Shown here in pieces: positions 33,984-41,512 of a stretch of 43,526 nt of DNA. Under the pieces are notes generated by a model. The model searched no databases. It was not told the DNA's origin and was given only the letters and a program-made list of their open reading frames with translations. Made by a program: the position numbers and the translations under genes. Each line of letters opens with the position of its first letter. The stretch's first letter is position 1. The DNA comes from Betaproteobacteria bacterium. GTDB taxonomy: Bacteria; Pseudomonadota; Gammaproteobacteria; Burkholderiales; SG8-41. The stretch spans positions 1 through 43,526 of the forward strand of contig CANJQI010000020.1 of assembly GCA_947476215.1 (NCBI GenBank), read 5' to 3'.

Positions 33984-34618
33984 TTGGCACCCTCTTGTGG
34001 CGCAGTCTGGAACAGCCAGCTCATCTGCTGCCGATGTTTGTCCTCGAACGCCTTGATGCGCGGTTCCTGCTCCAGTGTCAGCTTGATGTCGCTCAATCCC
34101 TGCAGCAGACAGCGCTTGCCGAATGCGTCGATGTCGAAGGGATAGACCGTGCCGTCCGGCCCGGTTACGGTTTGTTGCGGCAGGTCGAGCGCGATCGTGG
34201 TGCCCGGTTGCGCGTGCAGTTCGCGCCGCAACCTGGCCACTGTTGCTTCGTCCAGGCGCACCGGCAGTATGCCGTTCTTGAAACAGTTGTTGTAGAACAC
34301 ATCGCCGAAGCTGACGGCGATCACGGCGCGTATACCGTAGTCATAGTGCACATAGACCGCGCCCAGTCGCGACGAACCGCATGCGTAATTCTTGGCTGCG
34401 ACTACAATGCGCGCGTCGCGGAATCCGGGTTTGTTGAGCACGAAATCCGGCATCTCGCTGCCGTCTTCGTTGAAGCGCTGGTCGTGGAACCAATAACCGC
34501 CGTAAGCCTTGCCGATACGCGGCTTGCGCATCAGGCGTGCCGGGATGTGCTGGTCGTTGTCGACATTGTCGACGTCTATGGGTACCGCGACGGCGGTGAG
34601 GGTGGTGAACGCGTCCAT
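33980..34618 (-). CDS. LeuD-type hydro-lyase small subunit
   Basis: 212-aa swivel-domain subunit of the aconitase superfamily, paired with the LeuC-type gene one base upstream. The family landmarks DNVDNDQHIPARLM (N-terminal) and KNYACGSSR, then YGIRAVIAVSFGDVFYNN, are present. After GSSR the usual 'EHA' is LGA. The large and small subunits together add or remove water across a double bond in isopropylmalate, citramalate or dimethylmalate. No leuA or leuB homologue is nearby; instead a malate-type C-C lyase is. Dimethylmaleate hydratase (DmdB-like) or a similar catabolic hydro-lyase is therefore more likely than leucine synthesis, but this is inference. Confidence 0.9.
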   Translation of the reverse strand: MDAFTTLTAVAVPIDVDNVDNDQHIPARLMRKPRIGKAYGGYWFHDQRFNEDGSEMPDFVLNKPGFRDARIVVAAKNYACGSSRLGAVYVHYDYGIRAVIAVSFGDVFYNNCFKNGILPVRLDEATVARLRRELHAQPGTTIALDLPQQTVTGPDGTVYPFDIDAFGKRCLLQGLSDIKLTLEQEPRIKAFEDKHRQQMSWLFQTAPQEGAK

Positions 34619-34619
34619 G

Positions 34620-36026
34620 TCAGTTCCGCAGAAAATCGCGCACGTCGGCCAGGCGTCCCGAAAGCGCGGCAGCCACTGCCATGATGGGACTCACGAGGTG
34701 GGTGCGGCTGTCCTTGCCCTGACGTCCGCGGAAATTGCGATTCGATGTCGAGGCGCAGCGCTTGCCCGCCGGCACCGTGTCACCGTTCATGGATACGCAC
34801 ATCGAGCAGCCGGCCTCGCCCCACGCAAAGCCCGCCGCGCGAAAAATGCGGTCCAGGCCCTCGGCCTCGGCCTGTTGCTTGACGCCGGTGGAGCCGGGCG
34901 TGACCAGCGCCGGTACTATCGCCTTGCGGCCGTTGGCGATAGCCGCGGCGGCACGCAGATCCTCGATGCGGCTGTTGGTGCACGAACCGATAAATACCTG
35001 GTCGATCGCGATGTCGGTCATGCGTGTGCCGGGCTTGAGATCCATGTATTCCAGAGAGCGCACCATGCCCGCGCGGCGTTGCGCGTCGGGTTCGCTGTCG
35101 GGCTCGGGCACGACAGCGGTGATCGGCAGCGCGTTCTCGGGGCTGTTGCCCCACGTCACCATGGGCGCAAGCGTGGTCGCATCGAGCGTCACTTCGCGCT
35201 CGAACTTCGCGTCGGCGTCGCTGGGCAGCGAATTCCAGTATGCGACGGCCTGGTTCCACGCTTGCTCGCCGCGCGGCGCATAGGGGCGCCCTTTAACGTA
35301 GGCGGCGGTTTTCTCGTCCGGCGCAATGATGCCGGCGCGTGCGCCGGCCTCGATCGACATGTTGCACACCGTCATGCGCTCTTCGACCGACATGTCGCGT
35401 ATGGTGGACCCTGCATACTCGATCGCATGTTGCACGGCGCCGCCGGCGCCCACTTTCGCGATGATGGCGAGTATTACATCCTTGGCGGCGACGCCGGGCG
35501 GGCGCTTGCCCTCGACGGTGACGCGCATGTTGGCGGGCTTGCGCTGCCATATGGTTTGCGTCGCCAGCACATGCGCGAGCTCTCCGCCGATGCCGAACGC
35601 AATCGCGCCCACGGCCGCCTGCGTGGAGGTATGCGAATCGCCGCACAGGATGATCACGCCCGGCTGGGCCAGTCCCTGTTCCGGGCCGACCAGATGCTGG
35701 ATGCCACGCCGTGGATCGCCAAGGCCGAAATACTGGATGCCGTATTGCTGTGTGTTGCGATCCAGCGTCGCAATCATGTTGCGGCGTTCATCGTCGAGCA
35801 CATCGGCCATCGTCGGTCCGCCACTGGCCGGGTAGTGATCGGCGACACCGAACACGCGCTCCGGGCAGCGCACCTTCTCGCCCTCGGCGCGCAGGATGTT
35901 GAACGCGTGTATCGATCCTTCGCTGCACAGCAGCCAGTCTACGTAGAGCAGCGTCTGCCCGCCCTCGTTGGTGACGATGGTGTGCTGATCCCAGATTTTC
36001 TCGAACAAGGTGCGCGGAAGACTCAC
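34620..36026 (-). CDS. LeuC-type hydro-lyase large subunit (4Fe-4S)
   Basis: 468 aa from a GTG at 36026 preceded by GAGGAG. The three cluster ligands are visible: C349 in IGSCTNSR, and C407 and C410 in GEAGCSMC. Substrate-loop elements DSHTSTQAAVGAIAFGIG (130-147) and NRNFRGRQG (about 429-437) are intact. In the lyase-LeuC-LeuD-Bug operon it likely forms a heterodimer with the 33980 product. 3-isopropylmalate dehydratase is the textbook member; the neighbouring lyase points to 2,3-dimethylmalate, citramalate or another methylated malate. Oxygen-labile cluster expected. Confidence 0.92.
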   Translation of the reverse strand: MSLPRTLFEKIWDQHTIVTNEGGQTLLYVDWLLCSEGSIHAFNILRAEGEKVRCPERVFGVADHYPASGGPTMADVLDDERRNMIATLDRNTQQYGIQYFGLGDPRRGIQHLVGPEQGLAQPGVIILCGDSHTSTQAAVGAIAFGIGGELAHVLATQTIWQRKPANMRVTVEGKRPPGVAAKDVILAIIAKVGAGGAVQHAIEYAGSTIRDMSVEERMTVCNMSIEAGARAGIIAPDEKTAAYVKGRPYAPRGEQAWNQAVAYWNSLPSDADAKFEREVTLDATTLAPMVTWGNSPENALPITAVVPEPDSEPDAQRRAGMVRSLEYMDLKPGTRMTDIAIDQVFIGSCTNSRIEDLRAAAAIANGRKAIVPALVTPGSTGVKQQAEAEGLDRIFRAAGFAWGEAGCSMCVSMNGDTVPAGKRCASTSNRNFRGRQGKDSRTHLVSPIMAVAAALSGRLADVRDFLRN

Positions 36027-36035
36027 TTGAACTCC

Positions 36036-36935
36036 TCAGGACTTCAAGCCGACGCGGGCATGTTCCGCCACGCCGTAGCGTTGTTCCAGTTCCTGTATCT
36101 CATGCATGCCGAGCAGATCATGGCGTTCTTCCCACGCCGCCATCATGGGGTCGAGCTTGGCTATGGATCCGGTCGACTTGAGTTCGCGCAGCACGAGTTG
36201 CGCGGCACGTATTTGCGCGCGCATGATGAAGTTGGGATAAATTACTATTCTGAATCCCAGATCCGCAATCTCTTTCGGCGACAGGAACGGCGTCTTGCCG
36301 CTGCCGCCCATGTTGAACAGCGCCGGAATCTTGAAGGTACGCGGCACCGCCGCCAGTTGTTCCACGGTGCGCAGCTCTTCGACAAATATGACGTCGGCGC
36401 CGGCTTCTTCATAACACTTGGCGCGCTCCATGGCACGCTCGCAGCCTTCCACCGAGTAGGCATCGGTGCGCGCGATCACCACGAAATCCGCGTCGTGCCG
36501 CGCATCCACGGCCGCCTTGATCTTGCTTGCCATTTCTTCCTTTGTAATCAAAGTCTTGCCAGAGAAATGTCCACACCGTTTCGGCCACTGCTGATCTTCG
36601 ATGTGGATCGCCGCGACATTCGCACGCTCGTAGGCGCGCACCGTGCGGCGCACGTTGATCGGGTTGCCGTAACCGGTGTCGGCGTCCGCGATCAGCGGAA
36701 TACCTGCGGCATCGGCGATGCGTTCGGCGTTGTTCACCATTTCGGTCATGGTCAACAGTCCGATGTCCGGCATGCCCAACAGCCCCGCGGTCGTGCCGCT
36801 ACCGGTCATGTAGAGCGCGTTATAGCCTTCCTTGGCGACGATGCGCGCATTCAGGGCGTCGGCCACGCCGGGCGCCTGTATGAGTTCCTTGCCCGCGAGC
36901 AGCTTGCGCAGGGCCTGAGTAGGTCTGGAAGACAT
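36036..36935 (-). CDS. isocitrate lyase / PEP mutase superfamily C-C lyase (2,3-dimethylmalate lyase-like)
   Basis: 299 aa from ATG 36935 with AAGGA upstream; the frame to 36977 adds unrelated residues. TIM-barrel lyase: GVADALNARIV, LYMTGSGTTA, Mg-binding D84 and D86 in ADADTGYGN, HIEDQQWPKRCGH with the catalytic-loop C121, and IARTDAY. The KRCGH loop marks true lyases (methylisocitrate, oxaloacetate, dimethylmalate) as opposed to PEP mutase. It is 9 bases upstream of the LeuC-type gene. The set matches dimethylmalate lyase (to propionate and pyruvate) with dimethylmaleate hydratase in anaerobic nicotinate fermenters. Methylisocitrate lyase is the main alternative, but no prpC is nearby. Confidence 0.9.
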   Translation of the reverse strand: MSSRPTQALRKLLAGKELIQAPGVADALNARIVAKEGYNALYMTGSGTTAGLLGMPDIGLLTMTEMVNNAERIADAAGIPLIADADTGYGNPINVRRTVRAYERANVAAIHIEDQQWPKRCGHFSGKTLITKEEMASKIKAAVDARHDADFVVIARTDAYSVEGCERAMERAKCYEEAGADVIFVEELRTVEQLAAVPRTFKIPALFNMGGSGKTPFLSPKEIADLGFRIVIYPNFIMRAQIRAAQLVLRELKSTGSIAKLDPMMAAWEERHDLLGMHEIQELEQRYGVAEHARVGLKS

Positions 36936-37010
36936 GACTTTTCCTTGTTGAATTGTGCAGGGCGGAGCAGGGGGCATAGTGTACTACTTGCGACCCGCAA
37001 TCGCAGTAAC

Positions 37011-37985
37011 CTACTCTTCGCGTATGCCGGCGTCCTTGATGACTTTGCCGGTCCGGGCAATATCGTTTTTCATCGTGGCCAATAGCTGCGCCGGGGAACT
37101 GCCCACCGTTTCCACGCCGGAGGCAAGAAATCGCTGGTTTGCTTCCGGTGTGCGCAGATAGCGTACGATTTCCTGGTTGAGGCGATTGATCACGGTGGTG
37201 GGTGTCCGCGCCGGGGCGAACACCGCCGCCACGGACACCGATTCGTAACCCGCAAGGCCTGATGATGCGACGGTCGTCATTTCCGGAAACAGCGCGGACG
37301 GCTGTGCGCTGGTCACCGCCAGCGCTTTGAGCCGTGCCGACTTGAGATGCGGTACTACGCCGCCCGAGCTCGCAAACATGATCTGCACCTGACCGGCGAT
37401 CAGGCTGCTTAATGCCGGGCCGCTACCTTTGAAGGGGATGCGTGCCAGGTTGACACCGGCCATGACCTTGAAGAGTTCCGCCGCCAGATGCGATGTTGCG
37501 CCGGTGGATCCCGAAGAATAGTTAAGCTCGCCCGGGCGTGATTTGGCGAGCGCGATCAATTCCTTGACTGAGTTCGCCGGCACGGCCGGATGCGCCACCA
37601 GCACATTCGGCGCCATCGACGTCAGCGACACCGGCGCCAGATCGCGCAGCGGATCATAGTGGACCTTATCGCGCAGCAGCGGTGCGAGCCAGATATTGCT
37701 GGCGTGCAGCAGCAGCGTATAACCATCGGGCGATGCCTTGGCGACGGTTTCGATCAATACGATGCCGCCGCCGCGGTTATCAATAATCACCGGTTGTCCC
37801 AGCGCACCCGTGATCCCCAGCGCGATGGAACGCGTCGCGAAATCGAGGCCGCCGCCGGGTTCGCCGGTCACGATGCGTATCGGTTTGTTGGGGTACCCCG
37901 TTGCCGGGGCGGCGGAGCTTTGAGCGTACGCTGCCGGAATGTATGCCACCGCCCACACAAACGCAACACGCGAAATCGGCAGCAT
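37011..37985 (-). CDS. TTT (Bug) family substrate-binding protein
   Basis: 324 aa from ATG 37985 (MLPISRVAFVWAVAYIPAAYAQ is the signal peptide); the longer open frame to 38048 is a fused remnant of another gene. Mature start near TGYPNKPIRIV. GEPGGGLDFATR, then a short loop after DNR (GGGIVLIETVAKAS), PDGYTLLLHAS, TSHLAAELFKVMAGV, IPFKGSG, MTTVASSGLAGYESVS, TGKVIKDAGIREE. It heads the region of the lyase operon, 75 bases upstream of the lyase start. No clear ribosome-binding site precedes the ATG, consistent with a recent rearrangement right upstream. Confidence 0.9.
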   Translation of the reverse strand: MLPISRVAFVWAVAYIPAAYAQSSAAPATGYPNKPIRIVTGEPGGGLDFATRSIALGITGALGQPVIIDNRGGGIVLIETVAKASPDGYTLLLHASNIWLAPLLRDKVHYDPLRDLAPVSLTSMAPNVLVAHPAVPANSVKELIALAKSRPGELNYSSGSTGATSHLAAELFKVMAGVNLARIPFKGSGPALSSLIAGQVQIMFASSGGVVPHLKSARLKALAVTSAQPSALFPEMTTVASSGLAGYESVSVAAVFAPARTPTTVINRLNQEIVRYLRTPEANQRFLASGVETVGSSPAQLLATMKNDIARTGKVIKDAGIREE

Positions 37986-37987
37986 GG

Positions 37988-38055
37988 CATACCCGCGGAT
38001 GCCCACGTCGCGTATCACCTTGCCCAGTCTCGAAATTTCAGACTTCAAAGTAGCT
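37988..38055 (-). pseudogene. C-terminal remnant of a lost Bug gene
   Basis: The minus-strand frame between the VapC gene and the 37985 start reads GEATLKSEISRLGKVIRDVG followed by IRGYA. This is the nearly universal C-terminus of the local Bug proteins (compare MKSEMARLGKLIKDAGIREE at the end of the 28026 product), but it has no body: upstream is the toxin gene, and it runs without stop into the signal peptide of the next Bug gene. Hence the 5' nine-tenths of a Bug gene was deleted or replaced here. Confidence 0.75.
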
Positions 38056-38467
38056 TCACCCCGAATGTCTTGCAGGCAGTCTTGATTCCACCGTCTAGCG
38101 TTGCGATTGGTATCGCCAAACGCCGTGCAAGCTCGAAGTAAATTACGTCGTAACCTTGCAGGTGATACCGCTGACTGAGATCGATGACTTCCGATGCATT
38201 GAGCTCGAGTGCCAGTGTCTCAACGCCAAGTGCGCGTAACGCCGTTTGTGCAACACCAAGTTTTGCCGCTGAAATTCTTTTGTCCCTCCGTGCCGCGACG
38301 AGCACACTCCCCAATTCGTAATGCCAGAGATCGGGAACCATCGGTATGAGTTCACCGATGCCGATTTGCTCGAGGATGGTTTCGGCGTAGTGGCCACGAG
38401 GCCCGCCACATGGCAAAAACCATGCAACCGCGACGCTTGCATCCAGAACAAAGCGTTCAGCGGGCAT
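38045..38467 (-). CDS. VapC-type PIN-domain toxin
   Basis: 140-aa ribonuclease toxin. The four acidic PIN residues are in place: D9 (VLDASVAVAWF), E51 (WHYELGSVL), D107 (YDVIYFELA) and D125 (ATLDGGI). VapC toxins cleave initiator tRNA or rRNA when free of antitoxin. Start ATG 38467 overlaps the upstream small gene by 11 bases. The last codons overlap the Bug remnant in a different frame, so the module boundary lies within about 10 bases of its stop. Confidence 0.88.
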   Translation of the reverse strand: MPAERFVLDASVAVAWFLPCGGPRGHYAETILEQIGIGELIPMVPDLWHYELGSVLVAARRDKRISAAKLGVAQTALRALGVETLALELNASEVIDLSQRYHLQGYDVIYFELARRLAIPIATLDGGIKTACKTFGVKLL

Positions 38468-38660
38468 GGCGCGCCGCGCGGACTTCCTTAAGATACGTTT
38501 GTCCCGATTTGCCGGTGCGCTGATATTTCTCGCCGCGCATTGCGCTTAACAACAACAACGCTGCGCGCTGTCGCGCTGCGCGCGACTTCACCGGTACCGC
38601 GCGCAACAGGTAGACACCGTGCGCCATCGGAATCTTGATGAGTTTGTCCGGGGCGTTCAT
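38457..38660 (-). CDS. putative VapB-like antitoxin
   Basis: 67-aa basic protein (MNAPDKLIKIPMAHGVYLLR at the start, RTGKSGQTYLKEVRAARHAR at the end) whose stop overlaps the VapC start by 11 bases, the expected arrangement for an antitoxin. I do not recognise a standard AbrB, RHH or Phd domain in it, so the assignment rests on position and size. No clear ribosome-binding site. The 38661-38828 gap holds nothing else recognisable apart from a small hairpin. Confidence 0.55.
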   Translation of the reverse strand: MNAPDKLIKIPMAHGVYLLRAVPVKSRAARQRAALLLLSAMRGEKYQRTGKSGQTYLKEVRAARHAR

Positions 38661-38805
38661 TAATGAAAACGGTTAACAATAACATCAGGCATCACGGAAT
38701 TTTCCATTAACTCTTGATGGCAGGTCTATCTACTATGACCGATTGATTCTACATATTCGGTTTGCCGATGTCATCTGGCATCGATTTTCGCCATTGCAAG
38801 AGGCG

Positions 38806-38820
38806 TGGGCGGAACGCCCA
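38806..38820 (-). terminator. small hairpin after the MmgE/PrpD gene
   Basis: A perfect 6-bp stem TGGGCG/CGCCCA with a 3-base loop lies 9 bases after the stop of the 38829 gene (minus strand). No T run follows, so termination efficiency is doubtful. Confidence 0.35.
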
Positions 38821-38828
38821 GCTCAACA

Positions 38829-40196
38829 CTAAACCGGATCGCAGCGCGCAATATCCATCAACTCCGTTACATCGGAGAGCGTTTCCAGCCGTTCGACCAG
38901 ATGCAGCATGCGATTCGCGGATTTTCCATTCAGCAGACGGCGCGTGCAGGCGAAGAACTTCGCGATGCGTTCCTCGCGCGACAACGGATAGCCGACCCAT
39001 CCCGAGATGTGATCGACGCGTTTTGTAACCTGCCGTCCGTCCTTGAGCCAGATGTTGACGATGTTATGGGTCACGTCGAACTCCGGGTCGATGGAAGGGT
39101 CCGGGAAGAACGAAATCTTCGCCAGCATGTCCACGACGTCGGGCGCGTAGCGTCGCTCGTTCGTAAAGGAATCCACCGTCACCTCGCCGTCGAGCAGCGC
39201 GATCGCCGTCGTGTACTGCACGCTTTGCTTGCCGTCGAGTCCTGATCGTGGCTGCGGGCGGTTCAGATGGTGAAAGTCCGAGAACACGATTTGCACGCGA
39301 TCGATGTGCGCGGGTTGTATGCCGAATTCCCGGCGCAGCGCCAGGGCTGCGTCGATGGCGCGGTGCGTCTGGTAATTGCACGGATGCTTCTTGAAACCGA
39401 CACCGGGATGCACCATGCGCAAGGGCCGCGCGAAATCGCGTATCAGCAGCTCGGGCTCGGCATCGCCGGGCATGAAGGTATCGAAAAACCCCTTGCGCCC
39501 GAACACGTCCGCGCTCGCCGTCCAGCCCATCCTGGCGAGCAATGCGCATTCGACGCCCATGCGTGCGCCGTGTCCGGAGTGCGAGGATTTGGTCATGCTG
39601 CCGGTATTGAGCGAGATACTGCTCGCACGGGAGCCCGCAAGGCCCAGCGCCATCAGTGTTTGCTCCTCATTAAGATCGAGCAGCCGGGACGCAGCGGCGG
39701 TGGCGCCGAAGGTGCCTGTAGTACCCGGTTTGTGAAAGCGCAGCCCGGGTCTGAGACCGGTCGCGGCGAGGCGCAATCGCGCTTGCACTTCGAACGCCGT
39801 GACGATGGACTCTATAATTGTTTTCCCCGGCAGGCGATGGTATTCGGCGATGGCGAGTATTGCCGGCAGGGTCGGTGAAGTCGGGTGATTGAGCGGGAAC
39901 CACGTATTGTCAAAGTCGAGTGCGTGTCCCATGGTGCCGTTCGCGTAGGCTGCATCGGGCATGGCGGCCTTGAAGCCGCCGCCGATCACCGTGGCCTGCG
40001 GCGCGCCGCCCGTGTCACGCACATAGGCGGTGGTAATGCGGCCTATGCCCAACGGTTCGGTCGCGCCGGCGACCGTGACCGCAAGGCCGTCTAGCATGAC
40101 CTGTTTTGAAATTTCAATCGCTTCGGGTGGCAGGGATGCGTAATCGAGCGCACGAAAATTTTCGACCAATGTTCTTGTCAGGGTAGTTTTGTTCAT
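38829..40196 (-). CDS. MmgE/PrpD family protein, decarboxylase-type active site
   Basis: 455 aa; ATG 40196 without an obvious ribosome-binding site. Active-site segment YANGTMGHALDFDNTWFPLN and HPTSPTLPAILAIAEYHR with H91, in the same place as in the 30165 product, which it resembles throughout (shared KQVMLDGLAV, GGAPQATVIGGGFK, KPGTTGTFGATAAASRLLDL, MTKSSHSGHGARMGVECALL, YTTAIALLDGEVTVDSF, ELMDIARC at the end). The 30165 copy is followed by a Bug gene; this copy is followed by VapBC and a Bug remnant. Same candidate reactions as for the paralogue. Confidence 0.9.
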   Translation of the reverse strand: MNKTTLTRTLVENFRALDYASLPPEAIEISKQVMLDGLAVTVAGATEPLGIGRITTAYVRDTGGAPQATVIGGGFKAAMPDAAYANGTMGHALDFDNTWFPLNHPTSPTLPAILAIAEYHRLPGKTIIESIVTAFEVQARLRLAATGLRPGLRFHKPGTTGTFGATAAASRLLDLNEEQTLMALGLAGSRASSISLNTGSMTKSSHSGHGARMGVECALLARMGWTASADVFGRKGFFDTFMPGDAEPELLIRDFARPLRMVHPGVGFKKHPCNYQTHRAIDAALALRREFGIQPAHIDRVQIVFSDFHHLNRPQPRSGLDGKQSVQYTTAIALLDGEVTVDSFTNERRYAPDVVDMLAKISFFPDPSIDPEFDVTHNIVNIWLKDGRQVTKRVDHISGWVGYPLSREERIAKFFACTRRLLNGKSANRMLHLVERLETLSDVTELMDIARCDPV

Positions 40197-40225
40197 TGCT
40201 GAATTTTCGTTAATGCAAATGCTTA

Positions 40226-40252
40226 ACGCAGAGGACGCAGAGGTTCGCAGAG
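40226..40252. repeat. short GCAGAGG direct repeats, inverted relative to the 40365 array
   Basis: Three degenerate units (ACGCAGAGG, ACGCAGAGG, TTCGCAGAG) in the leader of the MmgE/PrpD gene. The unit is the reverse complement of the 10-bp repeat unit at 40365-40430, 113 bases away, so transcripts or single strands could pair across the spacer. Confidence 0.6.
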
Positions 40253-40364
40253 AAAATCTGATGATTCATCGTTTTCATAACCTTATCAATCTCAATATGT
40301 GCAATCGGATATGTTAACGACAATATCTAGTATATTGGGTCGATCCAAAACGCTCAGAATTACC

Positions 40365-40430
40365 CTGCGCTCCTCTGCGCTCCTCTGCGCTCCTCTGCGC
40401 TCCTCTGCGCTCCTCTGCGCTCCTCCGCGT
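40365..40430. repeat. 10-bp tandem repeat array
   Basis: TCCTCTGCGC occurs five times exactly from 40371 to 40420, preceded by a partial unit (40365-40370) and followed by an imperfect one (TCCTCCGCGT, 40421-40430). It lies in the 264-bp gap between a Bug gene and the MmgE/PrpD gene. Copy number is likely to vary by slippage. The rest of the gap (40253-40364) is AT-rich and could hold the promoter of the MmgE/PrpD gene; no clean -35/-10 pair is visible. Confidence 0.85.
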
Positions 40431-40460
40431 TGGGCGTTTATATTGTCGGGTGTAGAGCGC

Positions 40461-41435
40461 CTATTCCTCGCGTATGCCCGCGTCCTTGATGATCTTGCCC
40501 CACTTGATGACTTCCGCCTTGATGGTCGAGGCGAAGTGCTGCGGCGTGCCGCCTACGGCTTCGATACCCGCGGCATTGAACTTATCCTTGATGTCGGGAC
40601 GGTCGAGCGCGCGTATGATTTCCTGATTGAGGCGGGTAACCATCGCGGGCGGCATGCGTGCCGGCCCGAAAGCGCCGGCCATGCCCACGGAATCGTAGCC
40701 GGGCACGGTTGCCGATATCGGTGGCAGTTCGGGGAACAGCCTGGATGCCTGTCCGCTGGTGACGGCAAGTCCGCGTAACTTGCCGGACTTCATGTGCGGC
40801 GGCGCGGCGGTGGCGTTGGAGAAGAACAGTTGTATCTGTCCGGCCATCAGATCGGCAATCTGCGCAGCATTGCTCTTGTAAGGAATGCGCACCATGTTGA
40901 TGCTCGCCATCGACTTCATAAGCTCGGCGGCGAGGTGCGACGATGCGCCGGTGGCACCGGAACCGTAGTTAAGCTGCCCCGGCTTTGCGCGTGCGAGATC
41001 GACCAGTTCCTTGACCGATTTGGCAGGCAGACCGGGATACACGAGCAGCACATTGGGGGAGACCGTCGCCAACACGATGGGCGTGAAGTCACGCGCCGGA
41101 TTGTAAGGCGTGTTGTCGCTCATCAGGGGCCCTACCCACAGGCTGTTGGTGGTCAACAGCAGTGTGTAGCCGTCGGGCGTGGCACGCGACACGATTTCTC
41201 CCGGCACCACGCCATTGGCGCGGTTGTCGACGATCACCTGCCAGCCGTTGTTGGATGTCAGCCCCTGCGCCATCATGCGCGCCACGAAGTCGGCGCTGCC
41301 GCCTATACCGGGGGCGACAATACGTATCGGTTTGCTCGGATACGGTTGAGCAGCGCCTACGTTTTGCGCGCACGCCGTGCCCGTTGCCAGCGCCAGGCTC
41401 AATCCGAGACATGCATTACGAAATAACTGGGTCAT
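40461..41435 (-). CDS. TTT (Bug) family substrate-binding protein
   Basis: 324 aa from ATG 41435 with AGGAGG upstream; the frame to 41465 only adds the leader. Signal peptide to ACAQ; mature start near QPYPSKPIRIV. APGIGGSADFVAR, short loop after DNR (ANGVVPGEIVSRAT), PDGYTLLLTT, SSHLAAELMKSMAS, IPYKSNA, LPPISATVPGYDSVG, WGKIIKDAGIREE. The short loop closely resembles those of the 16198 and 41513 products (xxGxxPGExV). Third gene of a Bug triplet, 77 bases after the previous one. Confidence 0.92.
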   Translation of the reverse strand: MTQLFRNACLGLSLALATGTACAQNVGAAQPYPSKPIRIVAPGIGGSADFVARMMAQGLTSNNGWQVIVDNRANGVVPGEIVSRATPDGYTLLLTTNSLWVGPLMSDNTPYNPARDFTPIVLATVSPNVLLVYPGLPAKSVKELVDLARAKPGQLNYGSGATGASSHLAAELMKSMASINMVRIPYKSNAAQIADLMAGQIQLFFSNATAAPPHMKSGKLRGLAVTSGQASRLFPELPPISATVPGYDSVGMAGAFGPARMPPAMVTRLNQEIIRALDRPDIKDKFNAAGIEAVGGTPQHFASTIKAEVIKWGKIIKDAGIREE

Positions 41436-41512
41436 TTTTTCCTCCTGCTGGTCGCGGCGACACACCGCAACTATTTATACGATATCCGCTTGCCATGGAT
41501 GCCACGGCCCGT

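Noticed and set aside
33980-36026. genuine leucine biosynthesis leuCD
   Set aside because: Family is right, but no leuA or leuB is near, the genes are coupled to a C-C lyase and a periplasmic receptor, and the small subunit has an atypical active-site neighbour sequence; I kept only the family-level name.
36036-36935. PEP mutase or phosphonate synthesis enzyme
   Set aside because: The KRCGH lyase loop is present, and no phosphonopyruvate decarboxylase or other phosphonate gene is nearby.
34509-37085. 858-codon open frame on the plus strand
   Set aside because: It runs exactly antisense to the LeuD-, LeuC-type and lyase genes, which have clear family motifs. Long antisense frames are usual in G+C-rich genes and this one has low-complexity His/Arg/Gly content and no recognisable domain.
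40365-40430. possible CRISPR array
   Set aside because: Units are 10 bp and contiguous without spacers, so this is a simple tandem repeat; no cas genes are present.
40299-40778. 159-codon open frame containing repeated SSALLCAPL
   Set aside because: The repeat peptide is only translation of the 10-bp tandem array; the remainder is antisense to a Bug gene.
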